Shown here: positions 25,804 through 35,301 of the stretch, one piece after another | Layout of the letters: each line of letters begins with the position of its first letter | How positions within the stretch are numbered: position 1 is the stretch's first letter | DNA from: an uncultured Collinsella sp. | Lineage (GTDB): Bacteria; Actinomycetota; Coriobacteriia; Coriobacteriales; Coriobacteriaceae | Length of the DNA stretch: 64,000 nt | Direction of reading: 5' to 3' | Assembly: GCA_900541875.1 (NCBI GenBank) | Contig: UQLF01000012.1 | Coordinates: 18,951-82,950, forward strand | Notes under the pieces: generated by a model | What the model was told of the DNA's origin: nothing | The model's input: only the letters and a program-made list of their open reading frames with translations | Databases searched by the model: none | Position numbers and translations under genes: made by a program

Positions 25804-27465
25804 CTACTCGATCGAGAAAATCACGGGATAGAGTGGCTGCTCGCCACGATGGGCGTCGATCTCCAGGTCGGGCTGAGCCTCCTCGATGGCGTCGACGATC
25901 TCCTGGAAGGCCTCATCGGACAGCTCCTCGCCGGCCAGAATCGTCAACGTATCGCCTTCCTCTTCCTCCTGCATGCGGTTGATGCAATCGAGCGTAACCT
26001 GCTTCACGTCGGATCCGACCACATCGATGGAGCCGGCGATGATGCCCATGACATCACCGGAGTGAATCGGCGAGCCGTCGGAGGCGCTGGAATCGCGCAC
26101 GGCACGGGTGACCTCGCCATCGCGAACCTCGCTGATGGCGTCGACCATGGCGGCAACAGCATCCTCGAGCTCAGAATCGGGCAGGACCGCGAACAGCGCG
26201 GAGAATGCCTGCGGAACAGTCTTGGTGGGAACGACGGCAACCTTCTTGTCGGTGCAGGCTGAGGCAGCGGCCTCGGCAGCCATGCGGATGTTGCCGTTGT
26301 TGGGCAGGATAATGACCGAGGTCGCGTTGACCTGGTCCACCGCGCTCAGCAGGTCGGCGGTCGAGGGGTTCATGGTCTGGCCACCGGATACGACCACGTC
26401 GACGCCGAGGGACTTGAGAATGTCGGCCTCGCCGGAACCGGCGGCAACGGCGACAAACCCCAGTGCCTTGGCGGGCTCGGCGGCCTTTTCCTGGTCCTCG
26501 TGAATCTTGGCGGTACGGTCGTGGGCCTCCATCTCCATGTTGTGGATAAAGACCTCATAGATCTGACCGAGCTGCAGCATGTGCTCGAGCACCAGGTTGG
26601 GGGTGTTGGAGTGCACGTGAATCTTATAGTCGGGGTAGGCGCCCACGAGCAGCTCGCAGTCGCCCATGGAGCCCAGAAACTTAAGGCACTCATCCTCGTC
26701 AAACGGGGCGTCGGCCTTAAAGAGGAACTCGTTGCAGTAGCGGAACTCCGAGCCTTCCCAATCGTCATTGGCCTCGATCTCAACACGGCCAAGAGCGGCA
26801 TCGCGGGCAGAGCCGGCGGAGTCAAACGTAGCGGAGAAATCCTCGACCACGGTGCTGCGACCAAGAGCGGCAGCCACAAAGTTCTCGAGGAAAATGGCAA
26901 ATCCAAAGGCGCCGGAGTCGACCACGCCGTTCTCCTTGAGGACGGGCAGCAGGTCGGGCGTGCGGGCGACGGACTGGTACGCCTCGACGACGATAGCATC
27001 GAGCGCATCCTCGGCCGAGAACTTCTTCTTCTCGCACTCGTCTGCCTTGGTCGAGACATCACGCAGGACCGTGAGGATCGTGCCCTCGATGGGCTTACGA
27101 ACAGCCTGGAAGGCAACCTTAACGGCACGACGGAAGGCGAAGGCAATGTTGGCGGACGTAACGGGCTCATCGGCAGAGATAAGGCCCTCGGCCACGCCGC
27201 GCAGAATCTGCGAGGTGATGACGCCGGAGTTGCCGCGAGCACCCATCAGGGAGCCGTGGGTAATGGCGCCGGCGATGGCCTCCATGTCGGCATCGGCGGG
27301 AAGGGCGGAAAGCTCCTTGGTCACCGAGGCAAGCGTGAGCGACATGTTGGTGCCGGTGTCGCCGTCGGGTACGGGGAAGACGTTGAGCTTGTTGATCTCC
27401 TCGGCCTTTTCGGAAACGGCAGCCGCAGCGATCGGAAAACAGGTGCGAATGGTCTTTGCAATCAT
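25804..27465 (-). CDS. fakA: Fatty acid kinase catalytic subunit FakA (DAK2 domain)
   Basis: Phosphorylates exogenous fatty acids held by FakB partners; formerly annotated as YloV or dihydroxyacetone kinase-like. The 553-residue protein has an N-terminal DAK2 domain with NKLNVFPVPDGDTGTNMSLT, GARGNSGVITSQILRG and ENGVVDSGAFGF. The C-terminal FakB-interacting half includes VVVSGGQTMNPSTADLL. The conserved order asp23-fakA-recG supports the call. No fakB (DegV) gene is seen here. The ribosome site GGAG lies 12 bases from the ATG, farther than usual. Confidence 0.9.
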   Translation of the reverse strand: MIAKTIRTCFPIAAAAVSEKAEEINKLNVFPVPDGDTGTNMSLTLASVTKELSALPADADMEAIAGAITHGSLMGARGNSGVITSQILRGVAEGLISADEPVTSANIAFAFRRAVKVAFQAVRKPIEGTILTVLRDVSTKADECEKKKFSAEDALDAIVVEAYQSVARTPDLLPVLKENGVVDSGAFGFAIFLENFVAAALGRSTVVEDFSATFDSAGSARDAALGRVEIEANDDWEGSEFRYCNEFLFKADAPFDEDECLKFLGSMGDCELLVGAYPDYKIHVHSNTPNLVLEHMLQLGQIYEVFIHNMEMEAHDRTAKIHEDQEKAAEPAKALGFVAVAAGSGEADILKSLGVDVVVSGGQTMNPSTADLLSAVDQVNATSVIILPNNGNIRMAAEAAASACTDKKVAVVPTKTVPQAFSALFAVLPDSELEDAVAAMVDAISEVRDGEVTRAVRDSSASDGSPIHSGDVMGIIAGSIDVVGSDVKQVTLDCINRMQEEEEGDTLTILAGEELSDEAFQEIVDAIEEAQPDLEIDAHRGEQPLYPVIFSIE

Positions 27466-27492
27466 GAGTGGTGAAATCTCCGTATTCGGATG

Positions 27493-27849
27493 CTAGTTCA
27501 GACGGCTCTTGAGCGCGTCGATGTGAATGCCGATCTTAAGGCTGGCGGGATCGATCTGGGCGATCTCCTGCAGGGTGAAGGCAACGGAACTCGAAAGATT
27601 GTGGCAGACGGACTTCATGTTGACGCCGTTCTCGAGCACGACGTGAAGATCGACCGTGAGGCCGTTCTCGTCGGCGGAGACAAGCACGCCCTTGCGGAGG
27701 CGCTGACCGGCAAGCAGGCGCACGCTCCCGGCGCCCTGGAGCTGTTCGGCCATACCGACGACGCCATAGCACGTCATCGCGGCATAACCGGCAATATCGG
27801 CAATAACGTCATTCGAGACGCTCAGGCTGCCGTTAATGGTCTCAGACAC
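27493..27849 (-). CDS. Asp23/Gls24 family envelope stress protein (YloU-like)
   Basis: A 118-residue Asp23/Gls24-domain protein, SETINGSLSVSNDVIADIAGYAAMTCYGVVGM in its first part. Members associate with the membrane via AmaP-type anchors and affect envelope stress or fatty-acid kinase operons; the exact function here is unknown. The start is a GTG at 27849, preceded at six bases by AAGGAG; the longer frame from 27882 has no ribosome site. It is the first gene of the 15-kb run and lies 27 bases before fakA. Confidence 0.85.
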   Translation of the reverse strand: MSETINGSLSVSNDVIADIAGYAAMTCYGVVGMAEQLQGAGSVRLLAGQRLRKGVLVSADENGLTVDLHVVLENGVNMKSVCHNLSSSVAFTLQEIAQIDPASLKIGIHIDALKSRLN

Positions 27850-28007
27850 AAGAATCTCCTTATCTGGTGCTCGCGGCACCATGTCGTGGGAGCAATCACT
27901 GCAATATTTTACAACGAGCGCGCCATGTTGAGGTGGTGGGTCGCGGGATTACATCCTCGACACGAAATGTTGATACGGTAACGTTCGCCACAGGCGATCG
28001 AGGCATG

Positions 28008-28035
28008 AAAAAACCCGCCGTATAAACGACGGGTT
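28008..28035 (-). terminator. Intrinsic terminator after tRNA-Asn
   Basis: The stem AACCCGTCG/CGGCGGGTT with a six-base loop runs into TTTTTT on the minus strand, nine bases after the tRNA 3' end. 27850-28007 holds the asp23 leader or promoter; I see no gene. Confidence 0.85.
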
Positions 28036-28043
28036 TTACAACC

Positions 28044-28118
28044 TGGCTCCCCGGGTAGGACTCGAACCTACAACAGCGCGGTTAACAGCCGCGTGCTCTA
28101 CCATTGAGCTACCGAGGA
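28044..28118 (-). tRNA. tRNA-Asn (anticodon GTT)
   Basis: Seventy-five bases form a full cloverleaf: acceptor stem TCCTCGG with CCGGGGA, D arm GCTC...GAGC, anticodon stem CGCGG/CCGCG around loop CTGTTAA with anticodon GTT, and T arm GTAGG/CCTAC with TTCGAGT. The discriminator is G, followed by an encoded CCA (28044-28046). Confidence 0.97.
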
Positions 28119-28203
28119 ATAGGTGCGTGCTCTCAAGCAACGAAGTTTATTATACGGGCGATTGGGCGAAGGGCAAGAACTTTTTTGAGAATTTTTCCGA
28201 CCC

Positions 28204-28257
28204 AGTCATTGGGGACGTTCTTAAACGACTAGTCATTCAAGAACGTCCCCAATGACT
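28204..28257. repeat. REP-like inverted repeat, copy 2 (GGGGACGTTCTT family)
   Basis: Perfect 19-base arms (agtcattggggacgttctt at 28204-28222 and its complement at 28239-28257) flank a 16-base loop with the same GACTAGTCATT core as the copy at 484-537. Further downstream, 28262-28320 has degenerate GGAACGTCCC sequence with CTGCCGG arms, possibly a decayed relative. It lies between rpoD and tRNA-Asn, in a region without genes. Confidence 0.85.
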
Positions 28258-28324
28258 AGGACTGCCCCCAAGTGCCGGCAGAAAAGGAACGTCCCTAACT
28301 GCCGGAACGGAAACGCCGTAACTA

Positions 28325-29674
28325 CTAAGACTCGATGTAATCCTTCAGCTTGCTGCTGCGGCTCGGGTGGCGGAGCTTAGCCAGGGTCTTGGACTCGATC
28401 TGGCGGATACGCTCGCGCGTGACGCCAAACTCGCGACCGACTTCCTCGAGCGTGCGGGGATGTCCGTCAACGAGACCAAAGCGCAGCTCGATAACCTTGC
28501 GCTCGCGATCGGCAAGCGAATCGAGCACCTGGGTGAGCTGCTCCTGCAGCATGGAGAAGCTGGCGGCATCGGGCGGAACGATAGCCTGGGAGTCCTCGAT
28601 GAAGTCGCCCAGCTGGGAATCCTCTTCCTCGCCGATGGGGGTCTCGAGCGACACGGGCTCCTGCGAAATCTTCTGGATCTCGCGGACGCGGTCGGCGCTC
28701 ATGTCCATCTCGGCACCGATCTCCTCGGGGGTCGGGTCGCGGCCAAGGTCCTGAAGGAGCTGGCGCTGCACGCGGACGAGCTTGTTGATGGTCTCGACCA
28801 TGTGCACCGGAATACGGATGGTACGGGCCTGGTCGGCGATAGCGCGCGTGATGGCCTGACGGATCCACCACGTGGCGTACGTGGAGAACTTAAAGCCCTT
28901 CTGGTAGTCGAACTTCTCAACGGCGCGAATCAGGCCGAGGTTGCCCTCCTGGATCAGGTCCAAGAACAGCATGCCGCGGCCGACATAGCGCTTGGCGATG
29001 GAGACGACCAGACGCAGGTTGGCGCTGATGAGTGCCTGCTTGGCTTCGAGGCCCACGTTCTCAATGCGCGTAAGACGACGCATCTCGGCACGCGTGAGCT
29101 CGAGCTCGCCTGCCTCGTGGGCCTCGAGCTTCTCGGTGGCCTCGAGACCGGCCTCGATCTTCATGGCCAGATCGACCTCTTCGGAGGCGGTCAGCAGGTC
29201 GACCTTGCCGATCTCCTTGAGGTACATACGGACCGGATCGCCGGTCAGCATCACCGTGGAGGCATCGATGCCACGCACGCGCGAGCGTGAACGGGACGTG
29301 CGCACGGTGCGCTTCTTCTTGCTCTTGGAAGAACCCATCTCGGCGTCGGCCTGACGGGCCATCTTGAGCTCGTGATCATCGAGCGAGCCGGAATCGTGCT
29401 CGTCGTCATCATCGAAATCGTCGGTATCGCTATCGTTATCGTCATCGTCGACGTCCATGGGGGCGTCGTCGTTACCGCTCGCGGAGATAATCTGGATGCC
29501 GCTGTTGCGCAGCGCGGAATACACCGCGGTGAGCTGATCGCCAGAAACATCGATATCCTTCAGGGCGACCTGAATCTCGTCCTCGGTTACCGAAGTCCTG
29601 TTTGAGCCGTTGCCCATGAGCTTTGCAACGTAGGATTCCAGCCCAGTACCCGTGCTCTCAGTCTTTTTTGGCAC
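28325..29674 (-). CDS. rpoD: RNA polymerase principal sigma factor RpoD (SigA)
   Basis: The housekeeping sigma factor, 449 residues. It has sigma region 1.1 at the N-terminus, an Asp-rich linker (about 75-95) and a basic stretch. Region 1.2 contains DPVRMYLKEIG. Region 2 includes LRLVVSIAKRYVGRGMLFLDLIQEGNLGLIRAVEKFDYQ and FSTYATWWIRQAITRAI. Region 3 and region 4 follow, the latter with LEEVGREFGVTRERIRQIESK. I chose the GTG at 29674 because AAGGGAG lies just upstream; the ATG at 29689 lacks a ribosome site. It lies downstream of dnaG with its own promoter, as in many bacteria. Confidence 0.96.
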   Translation of the reverse strand: MPKKTESTGTGLESYVAKLMGNGSNRTSVTEDEIQVALKDIDVSGDQLTAVYSALRNSGIQIISASGNDDAPMDVDDDDNDSDTDDFDDDDEHDSGSLDDHELKMARQADAEMGSSKSKKKRTVRTSRSRSRVRGIDASTVMLTGDPVRMYLKEIGKVDLLTASEEVDLAMKIEAGLEATEKLEAHEAGELELTRAEMRRLTRIENVGLEAKQALISANLRLVVSIAKRYVGRGMLFLDLIQEGNLGLIRAVEKFDYQKGFKFSTYATWWIRQAITRAIADQARTIRIPVHMVETINKLVRVQRQLLQDLGRDPTPEEIGAEMDMSADRVREIQKISQEPVSLETPIGEEEDSQLGDFIEDSQAIVPPDAASFSMLQEQLTQVLDSLADRERKVIELRFGLVDGHPRTLEEVGREFGVTRERIRQIESKTLAKLRHPSRSSKLKDYIES

Positions 29675-29706
29675 AGATTCTCCCTTCATAGTCCACAGGA
29701 CTTAAT

Positions 29707-29715
29707 ACTATAGCA
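29707..29715 (-). promoter_or_regulatory. Extended -10 promoter of rpoD
   Basis: TGC followed by TATAGT makes an extended -10 element about 33 bases before the rpoD start. No clear -35 is seen 17 bases upstream, which fits an extended -10 promoter. It lies in the dnaG-rpoD gap. Confidence 0.5.
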
Positions 29716-29784
29716 CACACATGGACGTCTATACCCAAAAAGAGGACTGGATATAGGCGAGAATACGCTGGTTGACCACAACAT

Positions 29785-31899
29785 CTAGGCCTGCTCGGCG
29801 CCCGCCGTCTCCAAACCAATCAAATTGAACGGGTCAGCCACACCACCGATCGACTTTTGAAGCTCACGTTGGCGCTGAGAATCTTGCATCGCCTGCATCG
29901 TCAGCACGCGGCGCGCTTCATCGTCGAGCGACCGGTCCTGACGCAGCTTGGCCTGTGCGGCGCGCATGCGGCGCTTGATGGTATAGAGCTCGAGGGTGTC
30001 GAGCATAAAAACGATGTTCGTCTCGGTAGGATGCTTGCTCGTCGACGAAATTCGCCCGGCGCTGACAAGCGACGCTGCCTCGGGACACACCGCGCGCGCC
30101 GCATCCATGCACGCCGCGGGGTCGGTGCCCGGCGGCGTCGCCAACACGGCCCATGCGATGGACTCGTGGCGCGGATCCACCCACTCGATCGAGCAGATGC
30201 GGTCGGCATACGTGCGGAACAGGTCGGGATAACTCGTGAGCATCGTCAGCAGCTCGCGCTCCCCTGCCAGGGATTTCCGCTCCAGACCGGTCAAAACAAT
30301 CGGCATCGACGGGGCAGCCGTCGCGCTTGAACTATCGGCAGCGGGCGCAGCGCTTTCCATCCCCGCTGGCACATCGATTGGCGGCAGATCCTCGTCGACC
30401 TCCACCGGCACGGCCCCATAGGCATCAAGCGGAACGTAGTCGTACGGGTCCTCCTCGACCGGTGCGGACACCGGCGGCGTCGCACCCGATGCCCAAGCGC
30501 CGCGACCGGCATCGTGAGAACCCGACGCCCGACCGCCCGCATTTCCAGAGCGCTCGGCCTGCGCCCTCTGGCGTTCATAGTTTTGCTCGCGACGGCGCTC
30601 AGCATCTTCGCGCTTGGCGACATCGCGAAACACGCGGCCCGAGCTCGCACGCACGGTCTCCAGATCCAAACCCAGCAGATCGGCAATCTGGATAAAGTAC
30701 GTATCGATCATGTAGCTATCGCGCAGCGGATAGATAAGCGTCAGCGCATCCTCGAGCGCCTTGGCGCGACCGCCCGGCGTGGTGATGTCGCTCGACTCCT
30801 GCAGCGAACGGTAGACAAAGTCCATGAGGGGCTCGGCAGCGTCGATGCGCGTCTGCAGCTCCTGTCCACCATGCGCCGTGATGAACTCCATGGGATCGTT
30901 GCCGTCGGGCAGCACCACGCAGCGCAGGTCCATCGAATCCTGCTCAATAAACTGAATCGCGCGACGGGCGGCCTTTTGACCGGCGGCATCGCCGTCAAAC
31001 ATATACACGATGCGCTTAGCAAAGCGGGTAAGCGTCTTGACGTGATGCTCCGTGAGCGCGGTGCCCAGCGTGGCGACGACGTTTTTAATCCCCGCCTCCC
31101 AACAGGCGATGCAGTCTGTATAGCCCTCTACCACGATGGCGGTATCCTGCGCGACGATAAACTCCTTGGCCCAATTAAAGCCGTAGAGGTTTCGCTTTTT
31201 ATGAAACACGCTCGTCTCGGCGGTGTTGAGGTACTTGGGTTGGCCGTCACCCATGATGCGCCCGCCAAAGGCAATGTTGTGACCCTGCTCGTCAAAGATG
31301 GGAAACATCACGCGGTCGTAGAAGCGGTCGGCAAGCTGCCCGCGCCCACGGCTCACGGCCACGTTGGCATCGATCATCTCCTGCGGGGTAAAGCCCGCCT
31401 GGGACAGGTGCGACACCAGCGCGTTGCGACCCGGCGCAAAGCCCAGGCAGTAGCGGCGGCAGACGTCGCCACCCATGCCGCGGCTGGCAAAGTACTCGCG
31501 TGGACGGCCGTCCTTACCGCGCATAAGCATCGTGTGGTAGAACTGGGCGGTCTCGGCGCACAGATCGTAGATGCGGGCACGCTTGGTACCGCGCTCGCGG
31601 CGATCTCCGGTGTCATGCAGCTCAATACCCGCGCGGTCGGCCAAATAACGGATTGACTCGGGAAAGCTCAGGTTCTCGCGCTTCATGATATAGGTGAAGA
31701 CGTCGCCGCCCTCGCCGCAGCCAAAGCAATGCCACACCTGCGTGGCGGGAATAATGTGGAAGGACGGAGTCTTTTCGCCATGAAAGGGGCAGCATCCCCA
31801 AAACTCATGGCCGCGAGGCTTGAGCTCAACCGTTTCCTGCACGATGGCGACTAGGTCGGACGCAGCGCGTACCTGGTCTTTTTCCTCATCGCTAATCAC
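29785..31899 (-). CDS. dnaG: DNA primase
   Basis: Makes RNA primers for replication. The 704-residue protein has an N-terminal CHC2 zinc domain (CCPFHGEKTPSFHI...WHCFGCGEGGD), a central RNA polymerase/Toprim core (VVEGYTDCIACWEAG, YMFDGDAAGQKAA), then a low-complexity linker rich in Ala and Pro (about 440-530). The C-terminal helicase-binding domain ends the protein. The start is GTG and overlaps the ribF stop by eight bases. It is the last gene of the rimP operon. Confidence 0.96.
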   Translation of the reverse strand: MISDEEKDQVRAASDLVAIVQETVELKPRGHEFWGCCPFHGEKTPSFHIIPATQVWHCFGCGEGGDVFTYIMKRENLSFPESIRYLADRAGIELHDTGDRRERGTKRARIYDLCAETAQFYHTMLMRGKDGRPREYFASRGMGGDVCRRYCLGFAPGRNALVSHLSQAGFTPQEMIDANVAVSRGRGQLADRFYDRVMFPIFDEQGHNIAFGGRIMGDGQPKYLNTAETSVFHKKRNLYGFNWAKEFIVAQDTAIVVEGYTDCIACWEAGIKNVVATLGTALTEHHVKTLTRFAKRIVYMFDGDAAGQKAARRAIQFIEQDSMDLRCVVLPDGNDPMEFITAHGGQELQTRIDAAEPLMDFVYRSLQESSDITTPGGRAKALEDALTLIYPLRDSYMIDTYFIQIADLLGLDLETVRASSGRVFRDVAKREDAERRREQNYERQRAQAERSGNAGGRASGSHDAGRGAWASGATPPVSAPVEEDPYDYVPLDAYGAVPVEVDEDLPPIDVPAGMESAAPAADSSSATAAPSMPIVLTGLERKSLAGERELLTMLTSYPDLFRTYADRICSIEWVDPRHESIAWAVLATPPGTDPAACMDAARAVCPEAASLVSAGRISSTSKHPTETNIVFMLDTLELYTIKRRMRAAQAKLRQDRSLDDEARRVLTMQAMQDSQRQRELQKSIGGVADPFNLIGLETAGAEQA

Positions 31900-32899
31900 G
31901 GATGCTCACCCCCTGCTCGCCCAAGTTGTGACGAATATCTTCGATATTACCCTCGACGGTCGCGATCAACTCATCCAGTGAATCGAACACGCGCGACGGA
32001 CGCAGCCAGCGCGTAAACGCCAGCGAAACGGAAGCGCCGTACAGGTCGCCCGTATAACCAATTAAATTAGCCTCGAGATGCGCAGATGCCGCATCGTCGG
32101 CATACGTTGGCGGCAGGCCGACGTTCACGGCAGCGGGCCACACGGTGTCATCGACCAGCACCAGACCCTCATACACGCCGTCCGCAGGCACCTGAATACC
32201 ATCGGGAACTTGTAGGTTTGCCGTGGGAAAGCCCATGCCAGAACCCTCGTGACGGCCGCGAATAACACCGCCACGCACCATATACGGACGGCCGAGTAAC
32301 TCAGCAGCAAGCTCCACATGGCCCTGTCCGAGCTCATGCCGGATACGGGTGGCGCAAATGGCCTCACCGCCCTCGCAAAGCAAGTCGTGACCATACACGT
32401 CAACGCCGTGTTCGGCACCCCAGGCGCGCATCTCGGCAACACCAGAAGCACCGCCTCGACCGAGGCGAAAATCGCTGCCCACGCGAATCGATCGAATATC
32501 GAGAACGCGCGACAGCAGCGCAAGAAAACCAACATGGTCGAGTGCCGCGACCTCAGGCGTAAAGGGAACGGCCACCACTGCATCGACCCCGGTCTGAACC
32601 AAGGCATGCAGACGGTCGGCCGTCGTCATCAATTTTCGAGCGGGCGAAGAGCTCACCACAACGTCCGGGTCGGGATCGAAGGTAACTACGACCGCCTTGC
32701 AGCCATGGGCACGGGCATCGCGGACAAGCGCCGCAATGAGCTCCTGGTGTCCACGGTGCACGCCATCGAACACGCCAATGGCGATCGAGGCAGCACCCAG
32801 GTGCTCACACTTATCAAACGCATCGGCAGTAACGATGCGAGCCTCGTCCGACTCGCCCGCGAAAAAGACACGCGCGAGCTCGCGAGCGGACAACATCAT
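31892..32899 (-). CDS. ribF: Bifunctional riboflavin kinase/FAD synthetase
   Basis: Converts riboflavin to FMN and FAD. The 335-residue protein has an N-terminal FAD synthetase domain with GVFDGVHRGHQELIAAL and FDPDPDVVV. The C-terminal flavokinase domain has GRHEGSGMGFPTANLQVP and ADGVYEGLVLVDD. It overlaps truB by four bases (ATGA) and dnaG by eight. The truB-ribF order is common. Confidence 0.95.
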   Translation of the reverse strand: MMLSARELARVFFAGESDEARIVTADAFDKCEHLGAASIAIGVFDGVHRGHQELIAALVRDARAHGCKAVVVTFDPDPDVVVSSSPARKLMTTADRLHALVQTGVDAVVAVPFTPEVAALDHVGFLALLSRVLDIRSIRVGSDFRLGRGGASGVAEMRAWGAEHGVDVYGHDLLCEGGEAICATRIRHELGQGHVELAAELLGRPYMVRGGVIRGRHEGSGMGFPTANLQVPDGIQVPADGVYEGLVLVDDTVWPAAVNVGLPPTYADDAASAHLEANLIGYTGDLYGASVSLAFTRWLRPSRVFDSLDELIATVEGNIEDIRHNLGEQGVSIRD

Positions 32900-33828
32900 C
32901 GAACACCGCCGATTGCTTGCGGAAACACGTGCTCCATAACAAAGCGGCCACTCTCAATGCGGGCGAGCGCCTTGAGTCCCCCATCGAGCACCAACGCAAA
33001 CGGCGCCTTCGAGGCATCGAAATCGGCAAGCGCACGCTCAACGGGAATGCGTCGGCCGCAGAGCAGGTCGTCGGCAAGATTGCCCGGCAAGTCAACACGC
33101 GTTGCGCCCAGGGCCGCAATGGGATCCAGGGCAAAGCCAACAGCGGACTCGGGAGAAAGCTCCTCGACCGCATGACAGACGCCAATGGATACAACACCGG
33201 AGGCCGTGCGGCGCAGCGCGGAAATGTGCGCGGCGCTGTCGCAGGCGCGGCCCAGGTCGCGAGCGAGCGCTCGGATATAGGTGCCCTTGCTCACCGAGAA
33301 CGCCACGGTCCACACGCACGTATCACCTTCGCCGCCCACGGCGATCAGGTCGGCGGCATAGACCTCGACGGGGCGCGGAGGTAGGTCCACCGCATTGCCC
33401 TCGCGAGCAGACTTGTAGGCGCGAACGCCATTGACCGAGATAGCCGAAAACGCCGGCGGCACCTGCATCTGCGGACCCAGCATGGCGGCCAAGCGCTCAC
33501 GCGCATAGGCAGGATCGCGGAGCTCGTCGGCAACAGCCACCGTGCGGACCGCCTCGCCCTCCGCATCATCGGTATTGGTCTCGGAGCCAAACGAAATGTC
33601 GGCGACGTAGTTTTTCGTATCGAGCGTGAGCATACCCAGCAAACGGGTGGCCTGACCCACGCCCACCACCATGACACCCGATGCCATGGGGTCGAGCGTG
33701 CCGGCATGGCCGACGCGCCGCTCATGGAGGGCGCGCCGACATTGCGAGACCACATCGTGGGACGTGCAGCCCACCGGCTTATCGACAGCGAGCAGCATAT
33801 TCAATTGAGAAGGCGTACGACGAGCCAT
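32896..33828 (-). CDS. truB: tRNA pseudouridine(55) synthase TruB
   Basis: Makes pseudouridine 55 in the T-loop of tRNAs. The 310-residue protein has LLAVDKPVGCTSHDVVSQCRR and RRVGHAGTLDPMASGVMVV, with the catalytic aspartate in GTLDP. GTYIRALARDLGRACDSAAHISALRRTASG follows, typical of TruB. A ribosome site is weak (TTATTGGATGGTAC). It overlaps ribF by four bases and lies 15 bases after nrnA. Confidence 0.95.
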   Translation of the reverse strand: MARRTPSQLNMLLAVDKPVGCTSHDVVSQCRRALHERRVGHAGTLDPMASGVMVVGVGQATRLLGMLTLDTKNYVADISFGSETNTDDAEGEAVRTVAVADELRDPAYARERLAAMLGPQMQVPPAFSAISVNGVRAYKSAREGNAVDLPPRPVEVYAADLIAVGGEGDTCVWTVAFSVSKGTYIRALARDLGRACDSAAHISALRRTASGVVSIGVCHAVEELSPESAVGFALDPIAALGATRVDLPGNLADDLLCGRRIPVERALADFDASKAPFALVLDGGLKALARIESGRFVMEHVFPQAIGGVR

Positions 33829-33843
33829 GTACCATCCAATAAG

Positions 33844-34887
33844 TTAGAGCTCGACGGTCACCGAAGCGGGATCCTCCCCCACCAGCTCGGCCAGCATGGG
33901 AAGTGCCACGGCGAGCGTCTCGCGAATTGTTCCGTTGTTGGAAAAGCCGGCGGCGGCATGATGCCCGCCACCGCCAAAGTTGGCAGCAATCTCGGACACA
34001 TCGAGGTCGCCCTTGGAGCGCAGGTTGCCGCGCACCTTTGTATCGCCCTCAATGCCCTTCAGGAACAGGCAGACCTCGACGCCCATCACCGAGCGCACCA
34101 CGTCAACCAGGCCATCGCACTCATCCGAGGTGACACCGCAAGCCTCAAGGTCGCTCTGGTACGCGTAGCTATACGCGACGCGCCCGTGGGCCACCGTCTT
34201 GATGCGGCCCATAACGATGGACTTGAGGTGCAAAAACTCAACGCGCATGCTCTGGTAGACCTCGAGCGCGACGCGCGCCGGATCGGCACCGTGGGCAACC
34301 AGACGCGAGGCCGCATGGAACGCAGCGGCATCGGCGTTTTGGTACTGAAAACGGCCGGTATCGGTAACCAAGCCGCACAGCAGGCAAGTCGCAACGCCAT
34401 CACGTGCGACAATGCCACAATTGTCCAAGAAGCGGTCGATGATCATAGCGCAGGCTGCAGCTTCGACGCGCCTCAGACTGAGCTCGGCAAACTCCTCGCG
34501 AGCCGGATGGTGATCGAAGCACACCACATGCTTGGAGCGGCGAAGCACCTCAGCCGAGTTGTTGAGGCGCTCGACGACCGGCACATCCACCGAGATGAAC
34601 AGGTCCGGATTGCCGGTGTACGTAGATGCCGGCACCAGACGATCGGCACCCTCCATAAAGCGGTAGATGCGCGGAACCGGGTCATCGTCTGCCAGCAGCA
34701 GGGCAATGTCCTTGTTGGGGAAAAACTTCATAAGCGAAAGGCCCAGACCCAATACGGAGCCCAAGGCATCGCCATCGGGAGAAGTATGTCCAGAAATCGC
34801 AATGGAGGACGCATCCTCGATGAACTCGAGGATGCGTCGCTGAATATCTGCAGACTCGCACGAGGCGAGGTCGGCGGAATTAGTCAT
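33844..34887 (-). CDS. nrnA: Bifunctional oligoribonuclease/PAP phosphatase NrnA (DHH/DHHA1)
   Basis: DHH-superfamily phosphoesterase that degrades nano-RNA and pAp. The 347-residue protein has SGHTSPDGDALGSVLGL, the DHH motif in CFDHHPAREEF, LVTDTGRFQY and the C-terminal DHHA1 glycine-rich motif NFGGGGHHAAAGFS. Manganese ligands are the Asp and His residues in these motifs. It overlaps rbfA by eight bases. The rbfA-nrnA-truB-ribF order is conserved in Gram-positives. Confidence 0.92.
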   Translation of the reverse strand: MTNSADLASCESADIQRRILEFIEDASSIAISGHTSPDGDALGSVLGLGLSLMKFFPNKDIALLLADDDPVPRIYRFMEGADRLVPASTYTGNPDLFISVDVPVVERLNNSAEVLRRSKHVVCFDHHPAREEFAELSLRRVEAAACAMIIDRFLDNCGIVARDGVATCLLCGLVTDTGRFQYQNADAAAFHAASRLVAHGADPARVALEVYQSMRVEFLHLKSIVMGRIKTVAHGRVAYSYAYQSDLEACGVTSDECDGLVDVVRSVMGVEVCLFLKGIEGDTKVRGNLRSKGDLDVSEIAANFGGGGHHAAAGFSNNGTIRETLAVALPMLAELVGEDPASVTVEL

Positions 34888-35290
34888 CTAAAGCTGCCTC
34901 CTGGGCGGCATCCGCTATCGGATAGCCGTCCTCGTCCTTTTCGATCGCAAGCGTGGCGGGAACGTTTTCCAGCGCACGCGTGATGCGCTCGGCCTCATCG
35001 GTCGAGCGATCGATGCGAAAATCGAGCTCGGGCGTAACACGCCAATCGAGCGAGCGAGCCAACAGGCTGCGAATACGGCCCTTGGCGCTTGCGAGCGCCT
35101 CCATGACCTCGTCGTAGCGGCTCGCATCGCACGACACGTACACACGCGCGAACGAACGGTCCACCGCGACCTCGACCGCGGTCAAAGTAACCAGGTCGAG
35201 ACGCGGATCGGAAACCTCAAAGAGCAGGATATAACCAAGCTTCTCGCGAAGCTGCTCGCCCAGACGGCGGGTTGCCTGCGTTTGCTTCAT
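34880..35290 (-). CDS. rbfA: Ribosome-binding factor A
   Basis: Binds free 30S subunits and helps 16S rRNA 5'-end maturation. The 136-residue protein has RRLGEQLREKLGYILLFEVSDPRLDLVTLTAVEV, DRSFARVYVSCD and LRRTLELDFRIDRS-like sequence (VTPELDFRIDRSTDEAERI), all typical. An acidic tail ends the protein. It starts 12 bases after infB. Confidence 0.94.
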   Translation of the reverse strand: MKQTQATRRLGEQLREKLGYILLFEVSDPRLDLVTLTAVEVAVDRSFARVYVSCDASRYDEVMEALASAKGRIRSLLARSLDWRVTPELDFRIDRSTDEAERITRALENVPATLAIEKDEDGYPIADAAQEAALDD

Positions 35291-35301
35291 AGCGCTACCC
35301 C

